Shown here: one piece after another, positions 41,033 to 50,483 of the stretch
Layout: the number at the start of each line of letters is the position of its first letter
Numbering within the stretch: position 1 is the stretch's first letter
Assembly: GCA_002381125.1 (NCBI GenBank)
Contig: DFUT01000031.1
Coordinates: forward strand, 1 to 59,829
Direction of reading: 5' to 3'
DNA length: 59,829 nt
Source of the DNA: Bacteroidales bacterium UBA4179
GTDB lineage: Bacteria > Bacteroidota > Bacteroidia > Bacteroidales > Dysgonomonadaceae
Position numbers and translations under genes: made by a program
The notes under the pieces: generated by a model
Told to the model about the DNA's origin: nothing
Databases searched by the model: none
What the model saw: only the letters and a program-made list of their open reading frames with translations

Positions 41033-42189
41033 ATCTTACTCCTAATTAATTCGTCACCGAGTTTCACCCATTCTTCTCTTTTTGAACAATCGGCATGCCC
41101 TTTGCTATCGACATAGCCTTGCAGCCCCTGCGCCACCACATGCTGATGAGCGGCAATCACGCAGGCACCTTGGTAATTAATCCGCATCAGTCGTTCGGTA
41201 AGCGGTGTACGACCTCGTGCAAACAACTCTACCGGCTCCATAATGGGTGTATTGTGCTCGCTTCCGAAGGTCACTATAAATCCATAATCATGCAGATATC
41301 CTGCATATTTTTCCAATAAATCCACACGATTGCGGGTAGTGATAAATTCTACCGAATGAAATCCACGCTCTGTCAATTCGTTAGCAACCTGTTCCAACTC
41401 TTTTTCAAAATCGGTATAATTCCCTTGAGCGTCGTCTCCAAGAAAAGGATAAGTAGGAATGCCTCCTGCTGCCAGAACCATCTCGCCGATGGTTTCCATC
41501 GGCAAAAACGCCTTTGCATCCTCCGGCACAAAAGCCCTACCTCCGGCTTTCAATAGGTTTGCCCGAATTTCGTTTTCCACCTCGGCAATGTCTTCTACGG
41601 AAGCACGCAAGGGCTTTCCTCCGAAAATCTTTTCCAGCAGGGTTTTTATCCCCTTCTTGTCCTCACCACATAGCTCGTATACTTTCAAACGAAGAGCTTT
41701 TGCCAAATGGCGTTCGCGCACCATACCCTTGGTAAGCTCCATTTTTATCCGATCAAAATCGAGCGTAAAGCCTGCTTTTTCCTCTTTTAAAATAGTGTTC
41801 AACTTTTCGCACATGGCTTTCACTTGCCTGTTGGTTTCGTTTCTTACTTCCTCCAATAGCGAAGCATAAGGCTCGGGTAAACGAAAAGGATAAGCCAACC
41901 CTTTCCCGCTAAGGTAGATGCGTCCGGGATTGGCCGGATCGTTGATCCGAATTCCTGCCTCCCGATCCTTTTCACTCAAACCGATAAATTCGATATTGAA
42001 AAGAGGGTATAATTTTCTTTTTTCACAACCGACAGCCCATTCGTCGTAGCCGGCAGTGGTATAAAAATCGTTGATCCCAACAACCTTCACATTCTCGGTT
42101 GCCGCCCTATCCAATGCATCATCTATATCACGAAAAGCGCTAAAAGAATAGGGTGTATGCAAATGAGCATTTACCTTTGGATAATTCAT
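41029..42189 (-). CDS. PHP-family metal-dependent hydrolase, role unknown
   Basis: 386 residues. The N-terminus has the PHP metal pattern: HLH at 9-11 (VNAHLHTPYS), an Asp/His-like site in VGINDFYTTAG (D41), E67 in NIEF, then a long helical insertion (about 105-235) and late ligands in FGSEHNTP (H312). PHP enzymes are phosphoesterases or hydrolases of small phosphates or histidinol phosphate. I do not recognise this subfamily. Location inside the operon, 11 bp after E1 and overlapping the aldolase fusion, suggests a sugar-phosphate or lactone substrate. The start at 42189 (MNYPKVN) is used rather than a TTG two codons earlier. Confidence 0.75.
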   Translation of the reverse strand: MNYPKVNAHLHTPYSFSAFRDIDDALDRAATENVKVVGINDFYTTAGYDEWAVGCEKRKLYPLFNIEFIGLSEKDREAGIRINDPANPGRIYLSGKGLAYPFRLPEPYASLLEEVRNETNRQVKAMCEKLNTILKEEKAGFTLDFDRIKMELTKGMVRERHLAKALRLKVYELCGEDKKGIKTLLEKIFGGKPLRASVEDIAEVENEIRANLLKAGGRAFVPEDAKAFLPMETIGEMVLAAGGIPTYPFLGDDAQGNYTDFEKELEQVANELTERGFHSVEFITTRNRVDLLEKYAGYLHDYGFIVTFGSEHNTPIMEPVELFARGRTPLTERLMRINYQGACVIAAHQHVVAQGLQGYVDSKGHADCSKREEWVKLGDELIRSKI

Positions 42190-42200
42190 GTGCAACGAAT

Positions 42201-44660
42201 TTAAATACCCTTTTTGGCAAGACGTATTATTTCACCATCCGTAAAATTACGTACCGGCACATAGCCGGGTAGCGGCTGAATTCGTTCATGAATCATGTCA
42301 ATAAACCAACTCGGTTGCGGGAAGAATGCTTTCTCGAGTTCATGTTGAGGAGTGATCCAATTTCGCGAACCCAACACACAAACCGGAGCATCCAGATAAT
42401 CGAAAGCAAGCTGACTGATATTGGCCGCCATATCGTTTAAAAACGACCCCCGCGCAGTTGCATCGCTCGCCACAATAATTTTCCCTGTTTTCTTTACAGA
42501 ATCAATTACTTTTTCATAATTGAATGGCACCAACGAACGGGCATCAATCACTTCTGCACTCATTCCGTATTTTTCTTCCAATTCCTTGGCCGCTTCCAAG
42601 GCTTGATAAAGCGTATACCCAATGGTTAGGAAAGTAATATCTTCCCCTTCTTTCTTTATATCGGGCTCACCGATAGGTACCTCATAGTATCCTTTGGGTA
42701 CTCCTCCACGATGAAATTGTTCCCCGATATCGTAAATACGCTGACTTTCGAAAAAGACTACCGGATCGGTCCCTTGCAAAGCAGCATTCATTAATCCTTT
42801 GGCATCGTAGGGAGTAGCAGGGAAACACACCTTCAATCCCGGAATATGGGTAACCAACGATGTCCAATCCTGCGAGTGCTGCGCACCATATTTTGAGCCA
42901 ATAGATACTCTTAGCACCACCGGCATTTTAAGCACATTCCCACTCATGGCCTGCCATTTAGGAAGCTGATTGAACACTTCGTCACCGGCTCTTCCCAAAA
43001 AGTCGCAATACATGATTTCCGGGATCACACGTCCACCACACATGGCATAACCGATAGCCGTTCCCACAATGGCCGCTTCGGCAATAGGCGCATTAAAGAA
43101 ACGATGATAAGGCAACGATTCGGTCATACCTGTATAAACGGCAAATGCCCCTCCCCAATCGCGGTTATCTTCTCCATATGCTATCAACGAAGCATCCTTA
43201 TAGAAACGATCCATAATCGCCTCAAAAATAGCGTCACGCAACTGAAACTGTTTCATCTTGCTGAACGGCTTGCCATCGGCATCAAAAGCAAAACGCTCTT
43301 TTTTTGCAATTTTCTTTACACGTGAATTTTCCTCCAAGGGGGTCAACACCTCCGGTTCGTCGTCGGAAAAAGAATCTACCGAACCGTTAGAAAACATTAT
43401 TTCGCCGATCAATTCCGTATTTTTAATCCTCGGAGAAATTTCCTCATCGATGGCTTTGAGAAACAATTCGTAAATCAATGCATCGATATCTTTCCGAACG
43501 GCATCCAAGTCATCTTGGGTAGCCACCCCTGCCTCTATCATCTGGTTACCAAATGCAACAATAGAATCTTGTTTTTCCCATGCTTCCACTTCTTCTTTGG
43601 TTCGATACGAAGAAGCATCCGAAGGCGAATGTCCACAATAGCGATACGTCAATACATCCAGTAACACCGGACCTTTTTTTTCTTCAATAATTTTGCGTTT
43701 GCGTTTATAAGCATCGATTACCGCCAACGGATTAAACCCATCTACACGTTCGGCATGCATCTGCTCGGGATTGACACCGGCACCAATGCGGGCAGCAATT
43801 TCATAACCCATGGTCTCTCCCCAAGTCTGTCCCCCCATTCCATACAGGTTGTTTACAACATTGACAATCACCGGTAAACCACCTTTCCTGTCGCCTTCCC
43901 ACAATTTTTTAAACTGATCCATAGCGGAAAAAGTAATGCCTTCCCATACCGGACCACACGCTAACGCTCCGTCGCCAATATTAACAACCACCATACCGGG
44001 TTTGCGATTCACTTTTTTGTAAAGTGCCGCCCCTACCGCAATATCCCCCGATCCTCCTACTATGGCATTGTTTGGGTAAATGCCAAATGGCGTAAAAAAA
44101 ACATGCATCGAACCGCCAAGGCCTTTATTGAATCCTGTTTGACGACCAAAAATCTCTGCCAGCGTTCCATATACAAGAAAGCGACGAGCCAACTCTTTGG
44201 TTGTTCCCTGAAAATCTTTTTTCACCACATCGAGTACAACACCATCGAAAAAAGACTCCATGATATCCATCAACTGCTTATCATTCAATTTGTAAATGGC
44301 CGACATTCCTTTGGCCAATACTTCTCCATGAGAACGATGGTTCCCAAAGATAAAATCATCGATGGTCAACGTCCATGCCATCCCTACCGCTGCCGCTTCC
44401 TGACCGATAGACAGGTGGGCAGGGCCGGGATAATTATAAGACGTTCCCTTATATTCACCTTTTGTCTTTACCAAATTCAACATGGTTTCGAATTCACGAA
44501 TCAAAACCATATCATGATAGATAGCTTTAAATTCTTCATTGGTAAAGTTATCTTTTTCGTCCTTTACCGTTTTTTGATACTGATTCAAAGGAATCGGTTG
44601 AAATTCCAACATACCCGGTTGTCGTACGACATTTGGATCTATAAATTCACTCTTTGGCAT
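42201..44660 (-). CDS. 2-oxoacid dehydrogenase-type E1, fused alpha and beta subunits
   Basis: 819 residues. The alpha part (about 40-400) has the TPP/Mg motif IGDGALACGPVWEG (228-241) closing at NN270-271 and 'GLGGSMHVF' (180-188). The beta part (about 468-819) has 'AYGEDNRDWGGAFAVYTG' and 'YGAQHSQDWTSLVTHIPG'. Compared with ordinary fused E1 proteins, a ~45-residue helical insert precedes the GGSMH motif (about 119-166), a ~14-residue loop interrupts the TPP motif, and a charged linker (about 415-465) joins the halves. It decarboxylates a 2-oxoacid (or cleaves a diketone or acetoin) and acylates the lipoyl E2. The true substrate is unknown. Confidence 0.88.
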   Translation of the reverse strand: MPKSEFIDPNVVRQPGMLEFQPIPLNQYQKTVKDEKDNFTNEEFKAIYHDMVLIREFETMLNLVKTKGEYKGTSYNYPGPAHLSIGQEAAAVGMAWTLTIDDFIFGNHRSHGEVLAKGMSAIYKLNDKQLMDIMESFFDGVVLDVVKKDFQGTTKELARRFLVYGTLAEIFGRQTGFNKGLGGSMHVFFTPFGIYPNNAIVGGSGDIAVGAALYKKVNRKPGMVVVNIGDGALACGPVWEGITFSAMDQFKKLWEGDRKGGLPVIVNVVNNLYGMGGQTWGETMGYEIAARIGAGVNPEQMHAERVDGFNPLAVIDAYKRKRKIIEEKKGPVLLDVLTYRYCGHSPSDASSYRTKEEVEAWEKQDSIVAFGNQMIEAGVATQDDLDAVRKDIDALIYELFLKAIDEEISPRIKNTELIGEIMFSNGSVDSFSDDEPEVLTPLEENSRVKKIAKKERFAFDADGKPFSKMKQFQLRDAIFEAIMDRFYKDASLIAYGEDNRDWGGAFAVYTGMTESLPYHRFFNAPIAEAAIVGTAIGYAMCGGRVIPEIMYCDFLGRAGDEVFNQLPKWQAMSGNVLKMPVVLRVSIGSKYGAQHSQDWTSLVTHIPGLKVCFPATPYDAKGLMNAALQGTDPVVFFESQRIYDIGEQFHRGGVPKGYYEVPIGEPDIKKEGEDITFLTIGYTLYQALEAAKELEEKYGMSAEVIDARSLVPFNYEKVIDSVKKTGKIIVASDATARGSFLNDMAANISQLAFDYLDAPVCVLGSRNWITPQHELEKAFFPQPSWFIDMIHERIQPLPGYVPVRNFTDGEIIRLAKKGI

Positions 44661-44703
44661 TGTTATATTTGTTTTTTAAGTTTTTAAGTTTCTGATTTGT
44701 TTT

Positions 44704-46059
44704 TTAAAAAGTAAAAAGGGTCTCTTTGATAATTTCACTGACTGTCGGATGTGGAAAAACAACTTCTTGCATTTCTTTCACTGTCATTTCCTGCTCAATA
44801 GCCATGCAGGCACCGTAAATCATTTCGCTGCAAGGATTTCCCAGCATATGTACACCAATGATTTCGCCATGCTTTTCTCCGACCAATATCTTACAAAGCC
44901 CATTACCACGTTCATTTTCGGCTACAAAACGACCTGAATAGGTCATGGGGAGTTTGGCCACTTTATAGGCAATGCCTTTAGCTTGGGCCGATTCTTCCGT
45001 TTCACCCACTTCGGCAACTTCGGGATTGGTGTAAACTACTCCCGGAATAGCATGGTAACGCATGATATCATTGCCTCCTGTCAAGTTATTCACTACCACT
45101 TCGCCTTCGCGCATGGCCGTATGGGCAAAGAGTGAAAATCCGGTCACATCACCCGCAGCAAAAACACCGGGGACGTTGGTGCGCATTTTTTCGTCTACCT
45201 TAATACCGTTTCCTTCCAACTCCACGTTCAGGTTCTCCAACCCAAAACCTTCGGTAACCGGCCGACGACCTACGCTTAGCAAAATTCTTTCGCCTTCAAC
45301 AGTTTGGGTTTTTCCGTCTTTTTCGAAAACAACCCTTTTACCGTCTACCTGAACGACTTTCGCATCCAAATGAAATTCAATTCCCTTTTTGGCATAAATG
45401 TTACGAAGCATGGCTGAAATTTCTCCATCCAATCCTCCCAATATTTCGGGAAGCATTTCCACAACCGTCACTTTTGTCCCCATACTATTGAAAAAAGAAG
45501 CAAATTCCATCCCGATTACACCCCCTCCAATAACAACCAGCGATTGCGGTTGCTCTTTCAAATCCAAAATTTCACGGTTGGTAACCACGATATCACCGGC
45601 TTCGATCAATCCCGGAATAGGCGGAACGGATGCTTCCGACCCCGTGCAGATCAACAGATTGGCACCATAATAGCTTTCCTCGTTGCAGCCAACCTCGATG
45701 CCGTCGGTACTTCGATCGCGAATTTTGGCTTCGCCTTCAACAACCGTAACATGATTCGCCTTCATCTTGCTTTCCACACCCAATACCAGCTTACGGACAA
45801 CTTTATTTTTCCTGCCGACAATTTTACCATAATCGAAACGAACATTGTCCGCAAATACACCGTATTTATCGCCATGCAAAGCATTTTCGTAGGTTTTGGC
45901 GCTGTAAAGCATGGTTTTTGTAGGGATACAACCTTCATTCAAGCAAACCCCTCCCATTGCTTTCTTTTCAAACAAAAGCACCTTAAGACCTTTATGTCCT
46001 GCACGTTCGGCTGCCACATAGCCCGCAGGACCACCTCCTATAATCATTAAATCGAACAT
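44704..46059 (-). CDS. lpdA: Dihydrolipoyl dehydrogenase (E3)
   Basis: 451 residues. It reoxidises the E2 dihydrolipoyl group with FAD and NAD. N-terminal FAD motif is IIGGGPAGYVAAERAG. The redox disulfide is C39/C44 (GGVCLNEGCIPT). The NAD motif is VIGGGVIGMEFASFFNSMG, a second FAD segment is 'VFAAGDVTG', and the C-terminal catalytic His-Glu pair lies in 'VVFPHPTVSEIIKET'. Full length and intact. Lies 40 bp after E2 and 43 bp before E1. Confidence 0.95.
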   Translation of the reverse strand: MFDLMIIGGGPAGYVAAERAGHKGLKVLLFEKKAMGGVCLNEGCIPTKTMLYSAKTYENALHGDKYGVFADNVRFDYGKIVGRKNKVVRKLVLGVESKMKANHVTVVEGEAKIRDRSTDGIEVGCNEESYYGANLLICTGSEASVPPIPGLIEAGDIVVTNREILDLKEQPQSLVVIGGGVIGMEFASFFNSMGTKVTVVEMLPEILGGLDGEISAMLRNIYAKKGIEFHLDAKVVQVDGKRVVFEKDGKTQTVEGERILLSVGRRPVTEGFGLENLNVELEGNGIKVDEKMRTNVPGVFAAGDVTGFSLFAHTAMREGEVVVNNLTGGNDIMRYHAIPGVVYTNPEVAEVGETEESAQAKGIAYKVAKLPMTYSGRFVAENERGNGLCKILVGEKHGEIIGVHMLGNPCSEMIYGACMAIEQEMTVKEMQEVVFPHPTVSEIIKETLFTF

Positions 46060-46099
46060 ATCATTTTATTTAGTTACTTTTCCAATCGCATTGTTTTCA

Positions 46100-47458
46100 T
46101 TAAAAAATATCCAATTCGAAATTTTCTATCTCTATCGCAATCTGCTTCAAAAAACGGGTGGCTTCCCCACCATCAAGTGCCCGATGATCGTAAGTCAAAC
46201 TTAATCCAATATAGGGCACAAAAGCATATACACCATCGCCCAAATCTTTCGGACGGGGCACAATCGTATTTACACCCAAGATGGCCGTTTGTGGCAAATT
46301 GATAACCGGCGTAAACATTTCCACTCCATAATTACCTAAATTGGATACGGTAAATGTAGCGGCTTCAGCAGAAAGCAATTCGGGATTGATACTTCCTTTG
46401 CGACATGCTGCTGCAACTTCTTTCAGCTGATTTGCCAAACCAATAATGGATAAATCGTCGGCATTGCGAACAACAGGCACCATCAATCCCCTATCGGTGT
46501 CTACCGCAAGAGCCAAATGCACTTTTTTGAAATAGCGGATTGTGTCGTCTAAAAAATGGGTGTTGACGTTCGGAAATTTCTTCAATGCTTTGATCACGGC
46601 AAAACAAATCATATCGTTCAATGTAATGTTGGTTGTAAGCGTTCCGTCTTCCATCGCTGCCTTTACCTGTTTACGAAGTCCCAAAATTCGACGAGCATCG
46701 GCACCAAGATGGTGCGTAAGCTGTGCCGAATTCTGCAACGAAGCATGCATGGAACGGGCGATGATTTTCCTAATGTTGGAAATTTTTTTGTCTTCGTAAT
46801 CGATTCCGTAAACCGAATTCATGGGCGCTGTAAGATCTATTGCACGTACTGTACCTGCCAATCCTGTACCTGCCTCTTGGGGTCGTAAACCTTCTTCGGC
46901 GGCAATCTTTTTCGCCAGAGGCGTCATTTTCGGTCGAGTTTCCAGCATGGCTTTCACATCCTTTTCAATAATTCGCCCTTTCGGTCCCGAACCCTTAAGA
47001 CCAAAAACATCAACGACTTCCTTTTCTGCAATTTTTTTAGCTCGAGGTGAAATAAATACCGATTTCTGACCGGTTTGTGGTTCTGCAACGCCAATTTCTG
47101 CTCCGGGTAAATCAACTTCAACCTTCTTTATTTCCTCTTCTAAAGACGAAAGGGTTTTTTCCACCTCGCTACCGTCTCCCTTCTGCCGACTTTCAGCAAG
47201 TAATGCCGAATAATCTTCCCCCGGTTGCCCGATGATCATCATGTTCTCCAATACCGGAACCTCGTCTCCTTCTTTATAGAAACATTCCAGCACAACACCG
47301 TCAACAGGAGATTCTTCTTCAAAAGAAGCTTTATCTGTTTCGTAAGAAAAGAGGATGTCTCCTTTTTTCACGGTATCCCCTTTTTTCTTCTTTATTTCGG
47401 TAACGATACAACTTTCTACCGATTGCCCTTGCTTGGGCATAATTACCACAACTGCCAT
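46100..47458 (-). CDS. Dihydrolipoamide acyltransferase (E2) with two peripheral-subunit-binding domains
   Basis: 452 residues. Domains in order: one lipoyl domain (about 1-78, lipoyl Lys43 in YETDKASF), an acidic linker, a first E3/E1-binding domain (about 135-170, SPRAKKIAEKEVVD then GPKGRIIEKDV), a second such domain (about 178-210, TPLAKKIAAEEGL then GTVRAIDL), and the acyltransferase core (about 225-452) ending with TYDHRALDGG, where H425 and D429 are catalytic. It passes the acyl group to CoA. Most E2 proteins carry a single binding domain. First gene of the leftward operon, behind the -7 box at 47490-47497. Confidence 0.92.
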   Translation of the reverse strand: MAVVVIMPKQGQSVESCIVTEIKKKKGDTVKKGDILFSYETDKASFEEESPVDGVVLECFYKEGDEVPVLENMMIIGQPGEDYSALLAESRQKGDGSEVEKTLSSLEEEIKKVEVDLPGAEIGVAEPQTGQKSVFISPRAKKIAEKEVVDVFGLKGSGPKGRIIEKDVKAMLETRPKMTPLAKKIAAEEGLRPQEAGTGLAGTVRAIDLTAPMNSVYGIDYEDKKISNIRKIIARSMHASLQNSAQLTHHLGADARRILGLRKQVKAAMEDGTLTTNITLNDMICFAVIKALKKFPNVNTHFLDDTIRYFKKVHLALAVDTDRGLMVPVVRNADDLSIIGLANQLKEVAAACRKGSINPELLSAEAATFTVSNLGNYGVEMFTPVINLPQTAILGVNTIVPRPKDLGDGVYAFVPYIGLSLTYDHRALDGGEATRFLKQIAIEIENFELDIF

Positions 47459-47489
47459 AACTTTACGATTTGAATATAAATGTTACGCA

Positions 47490-47497
47490 CAAATGTA
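47490..47497 (-). promoter_or_regulatory. -7 promoter box for the leftward E2-to-lplA operon
   Basis: The minus strand reads TACATTTG, matching TAnnTTTG, 32 bases before the E2 start codon at 47458. Confidence 0.6.
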
Positions 47498-47648
47498 CTC
47501 ATTTAATATCTTTTATGTAATGCAATATTTGATATTTATACTACATTATTTGACCATTATTCGAAAAAAACCTACCCATTCTATCAAAAATGTCAAATAA
47601 TGCAGCTTTTAAATCATTTTTCTTAGTCCTATTCTTCGGATAAATCTC

Positions 47649-47656
47649 TATTTTTG
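47649..47656 (+). promoter_or_regulatory. -7 promoter box for rhaB-rhaA-rhaT
   Basis: TATTTTTG matches TAnnTTTG, 37 bases before the ATG at 47693. Confidence 0.6.
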
Positions 47657-47692
47657 TACAAAAAGTTACCAAACATTTTTATTTGATTTCTT

Positions 47693-49177
47693 ATGTATAA
47701 AAACAAATCCTTCTCTTTTTTGGCTATTGACCTAGGCGCAACAAGCGGAAGAGCCATTCTTGGAACCATAAAAAACGACGTATTGAAAATAAATGAGATC
47801 AATCGTTTTCCAAACCCCATTATCGATATCAATGGATACCTTTACTGGGATTTATTTTATCTGTATCAACAGATCCTGAAATCGCTCGTCGAAATCAAAC
47901 AACAAAAAATCGACATTCATTCCCTCGGGATCGACACATGGGGGGTTGATTTCGTATGCTTCGGGAGTGACGGCGAACCTTTACGCATGCCCTACAGTTA
48001 CAGAGATACCCACACATTTGGTGCTCCCGAAAAATTCTTCAAAAAAATACCCAAAGAAGAGGTATACAAAAAGACAGGCATCCAAATCATGAATTTCAAC
48101 TCGCTGTTTCAATTGGCTACCTTAAAAGAAAGAAACAGTTCCATCTATCCCGTCATCGACAAAATTCTTTTCATGCCCGATGCACTCTCTTATTTGTTGA
48201 CAGGGAAAATGGTTACCGAATACACCATTGCTTCTACTTCACAAATGATGAATCCTTATACTAAAACATTCGATGCTTCTTTACTGGAAGCCGTTGGTTT
48301 GTCGGAACACCATTTTGCACCTCTCGTGTTTTCCGGCACACCCATAGGCACCCTGTCCGATTCCGTAAAACGGCAAACAGATGCGGGTAATATTCCGGTA
48401 ATTGCCGTAGCAGGTCATGATACGGCTTCGGCCGTGTTGGCAACACCGGCAAAAAACGAAAACTTTGCTTACCTCAGTTCAGGAACATGGTCGCTAATGG
48501 GCATCGAATCGAAAGAGCCCGTCATCAACGAAGAAACATTCTCACTGAATTTCACCAATGAAGGAGGTGCCGACGGTTCCATTCGATTACTGAAAAATAT
48601 ATGCGGCATGTGGCTCATCGAACAATGCAAGAAAGAATGGGAAAAAGAAAAACCGGTGAGTTACGCCGACATTGTGCGGGAAGCTGAAAAAGCCCCACCC
48701 TTCACCTCTTTTATCAATCCCGATGCCCCGTGTTTTGCTGCTCCGATTTCCATGATTGATGCCATTCAAACGTACTGCAAAGAAACAAATCAGCCGATTC
48801 CTCAAACTATGGGAGAAATTGCCCGATGTATATACGAAAGTCTTGCTTTCCGGTACAAACAAGTATTGGCAAACCTGCAAAAGCTGGCCGATTTTCCAAT
48901 CGAAACACTACACATTATCGGCGGCGGATCACAAAACAATATGCTGAACACCTTTACGGCAAATGCCATCGGCATACCCGTCATTGCAGGTCCTTCCGAA
49001 GCAACAGCCATGGGAAATATTCTTTTACAGGCTAAAGCCGCCGGATTGGTGCAAGATAAATCGCAAATGAGAAAAATCGTACGCAATTCGGTTGAACTCA
49101 GCACATTTACGCCCAATAACACCTCATTATGGGATAACCATTACAACAACTATTTGAAAGTATATAAAGAACTATAA
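47693..49177 (+). CDS. rhaB: L-rhamnulokinase
   Basis: 494 residues of the FGGY carbohydrate-kinase family. It phosphorylates L-rhamnulose at C1 with ATP. The N-terminal ATPase segment is LAIDLGATSGRAILG. 'LGIDTWGVDFVCFGSDGEPL' and 'MPYSYRDTHTFGAPEKFF' are characteristic of rhamnulokinases, and the catalytic Asp lies in VAGHDTASAVLATPA. The C-terminal 'LHIIGGGSQNNMLNTFTANA' binds the nucleotide. Head of the rhaB-rhaA-rhaT unit, divergent from the E2 operon. Confidence 0.93.
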   Translation: MYKNKSFSFLAIDLGATSGRAILGTIKNDVLKINEINRFPNPIIDINGYLYWDLFYLYQQILKSLVEIKQQKIDIHSLGIDTWGVDFVCFGSDGEPLRMPYSYRDTHTFGAPEKFFKKIPKEEVYKKTGIQIMNFNSLFQLATLKERNSSIYPVIDKILFMPDALSYLLTGKMVTEYTIASTSQMMNPYTKTFDASLLEAVGLSEHHFAPLVFSGTPIGTLSDSVKRQTDAGNIPVIAVAGHDTASAVLATPAKNENFAYLSSGTWSLMGIESKEPVINEETFSLNFTNEGGADGSIRLLKNICGMWLIEQCKKEWEKEKPVSYADIVREAEKAPPFTSFINPDAPCFAAPISMIDAIQTYCKETNQPIPQTMGEIARCIYESLAFRYKQVLANLQKLADFPIETLHIIGGGSQNNMLNTFTANAIGIPVIAGPSEATAMGNILLQAKAAGLVQDKSQMRKIVRNSVELSTFTPNNTSLWDNHYNNYLKVYKEL

Positions 49178-49202
49178 ACAAATACTTACCAATTATTTAA
49201 TA

Positions 49203-50480
49203 ATGAATATCGTCATGAAAGAAGAACAGATTAAAAAAGCGTATGCCGATGCAAAAGAACACTATGCGGCACTGGGAATCGATGTAGATAAAGCCATCGA
49301 AAAATTAAACGGAATTCCTATTTCCATTCATTGTTGGCAAGCCGACGATGTTTCGGGATTCGAAAACCCGGAAGGAGAACTTACCGGAGGAATCCAAGCT
49401 ACCGGTAATTATCCCGGGAAAGCCCGTACAATAGAAGAATTACGGAAAGACATCGAAAAAGTGCTTAGCCTCGTTCCCGGAAAACACCGGTTGAGTTTGC
49501 ATGCCATTTACGGTGACTTTGGAGGGGAATTCGTCGACCGCGACCAAATTGAACTAAGCCATTTTCAATCGTGGATCGACTGGGCAAAAAAATTAAACAT
49601 CAAATTGGATTTTAATTCCACCTTTTTCTCTCATCCAAAAGCCGATAGCGGTTACACTCTCTCCGATTTCGATCCGGAAATTCGTGATTTTTGGAAAGAA
49701 CACCTTCGCCGTTGTCGCAGGATAGCTGCCGAAATAGGTCGTCAACAAGGCGATCCATGTATCCATAACATTTGGATTCCCGACGGCGAAAAGGACAAAA
49801 CCGTATCGCGGTTTGCTCATCGTCAACTATTGAAAGAATCGCTGGATGAGGTACTTTCCGAAAAAATCGATACCGATTATCTTAAAGATACCGTAGAGTG
49901 CAAATTATTCGGAATCGGAAGCGAGAGCTATGTGGTTGGTTCGCATGAATTCTATATGGGATATGCCGTTAAAAACAACATGATGCTGACGTTGGATGCC
50001 GGACATTTTCATCCCACCGAAGTGATATCGGACAAGATATCGTCCATGCTTCTTTTTGTTCCCGAAATCAACCTGCACGTAAGTCGCCCCGAACGTTGGG
50101 ATAGCGATCATGTGGTTATCTTGAACGACGAATTATTGGCACTTTCTCAGGAAATTGTCCGTTCGGGAAATATGGATCGGATACATATGGGATTGGATTA
50201 TTTCGATGCATCCATCAATCGTATCGGCGCCTATGTAGTAGGTATCCGTGCAACTCAGAGAGCTTTGTTGCAGGCACTTCTTGAACCAACCGATAAATTA
50301 AGGCAATTCGAATTGGAAAACAAAAATTTCCAACGGATGGCTTATCTCGAAGAATTGAAAGCAATGCCCTGGAATGCCGTTTATAACCATTATTGTTATA
50401 AACAAGGCGTTCCTGTGGGCGATATATATATTCAAGAGATTGAGCGCTACGAAGACGAAGTAACCTCAAAAAGGAAATAA
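49203..50480 (+). CDS. rhaA: L-rhamnose isomerase
   Basis: 425 residues. It interconverts L-rhamnose and L-rhamnulose in a metal-dependent TIM barrel. Family segments include 'ISIHCWQADDVSGFENP', 'HAIYGDFGGEFVDRDQ', 'LDFNSTFFSHPKADSGYTLS', 'HNIWIPDGEKDKTVSRF' and 'LDAGHFHPTEVISDK', with metal ligands in the last. Length matches the E. coli enzyme. A second ATG at 49215 (MKEEQIKKAY) is an equally plausible start. Confidence 0.95.
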   Translation: MNIVMKEEQIKKAYADAKEHYAALGIDVDKAIEKLNGIPISIHCWQADDVSGFENPEGELTGGIQATGNYPGKARTIEELRKDIEKVLSLVPGKHRLSLHAIYGDFGGEFVDRDQIELSHFQSWIDWAKKLNIKLDFNSTFFSHPKADSGYTLSDFDPEIRDFWKEHLRRCRRIAAEIGRQQGDPCIHNIWIPDGEKDKTVSRFAHRQLLKESLDEVLSEKIDTDYLKDTVECKLFGIGSESYVVGSHEFYMGYAVKNNMMLTLDAGHFHPTEVISDKISSMLLFVPEINLHVSRPERWDSDHVVILNDELLALSQEIVRSGNMDRIHMGLDYFDASINRIGAYVVGIRATQRALLQALLEPTDKLRQFELENKNFQRMAYLEELKAMPWNAVYNHYCYKQGVPVGDIYIQEIERYEDEVTSKRK

Positions 50481-50483
50481 AAA

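Larger units (their letters stand above)
47459..47692. promoter_or_regulatory. Divergent control region between the acyl-CoA-complex operon and rhaB
   Basis: 234 bp, very AT-rich. Both outward promoters are recognisable. Between them are two direct ATTTGA elements 21 bp apart (47527-47532 and 47548-47553), the second lying inside an 11-bp inverted repeat CATTATTTGAC (47544-47554) / GTCAAATAATG (47592-47602). This layout would suit one sugar-responsive activator or repressor controlling both directions. No regulator gene lies in the window. Confidence 0.5.
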
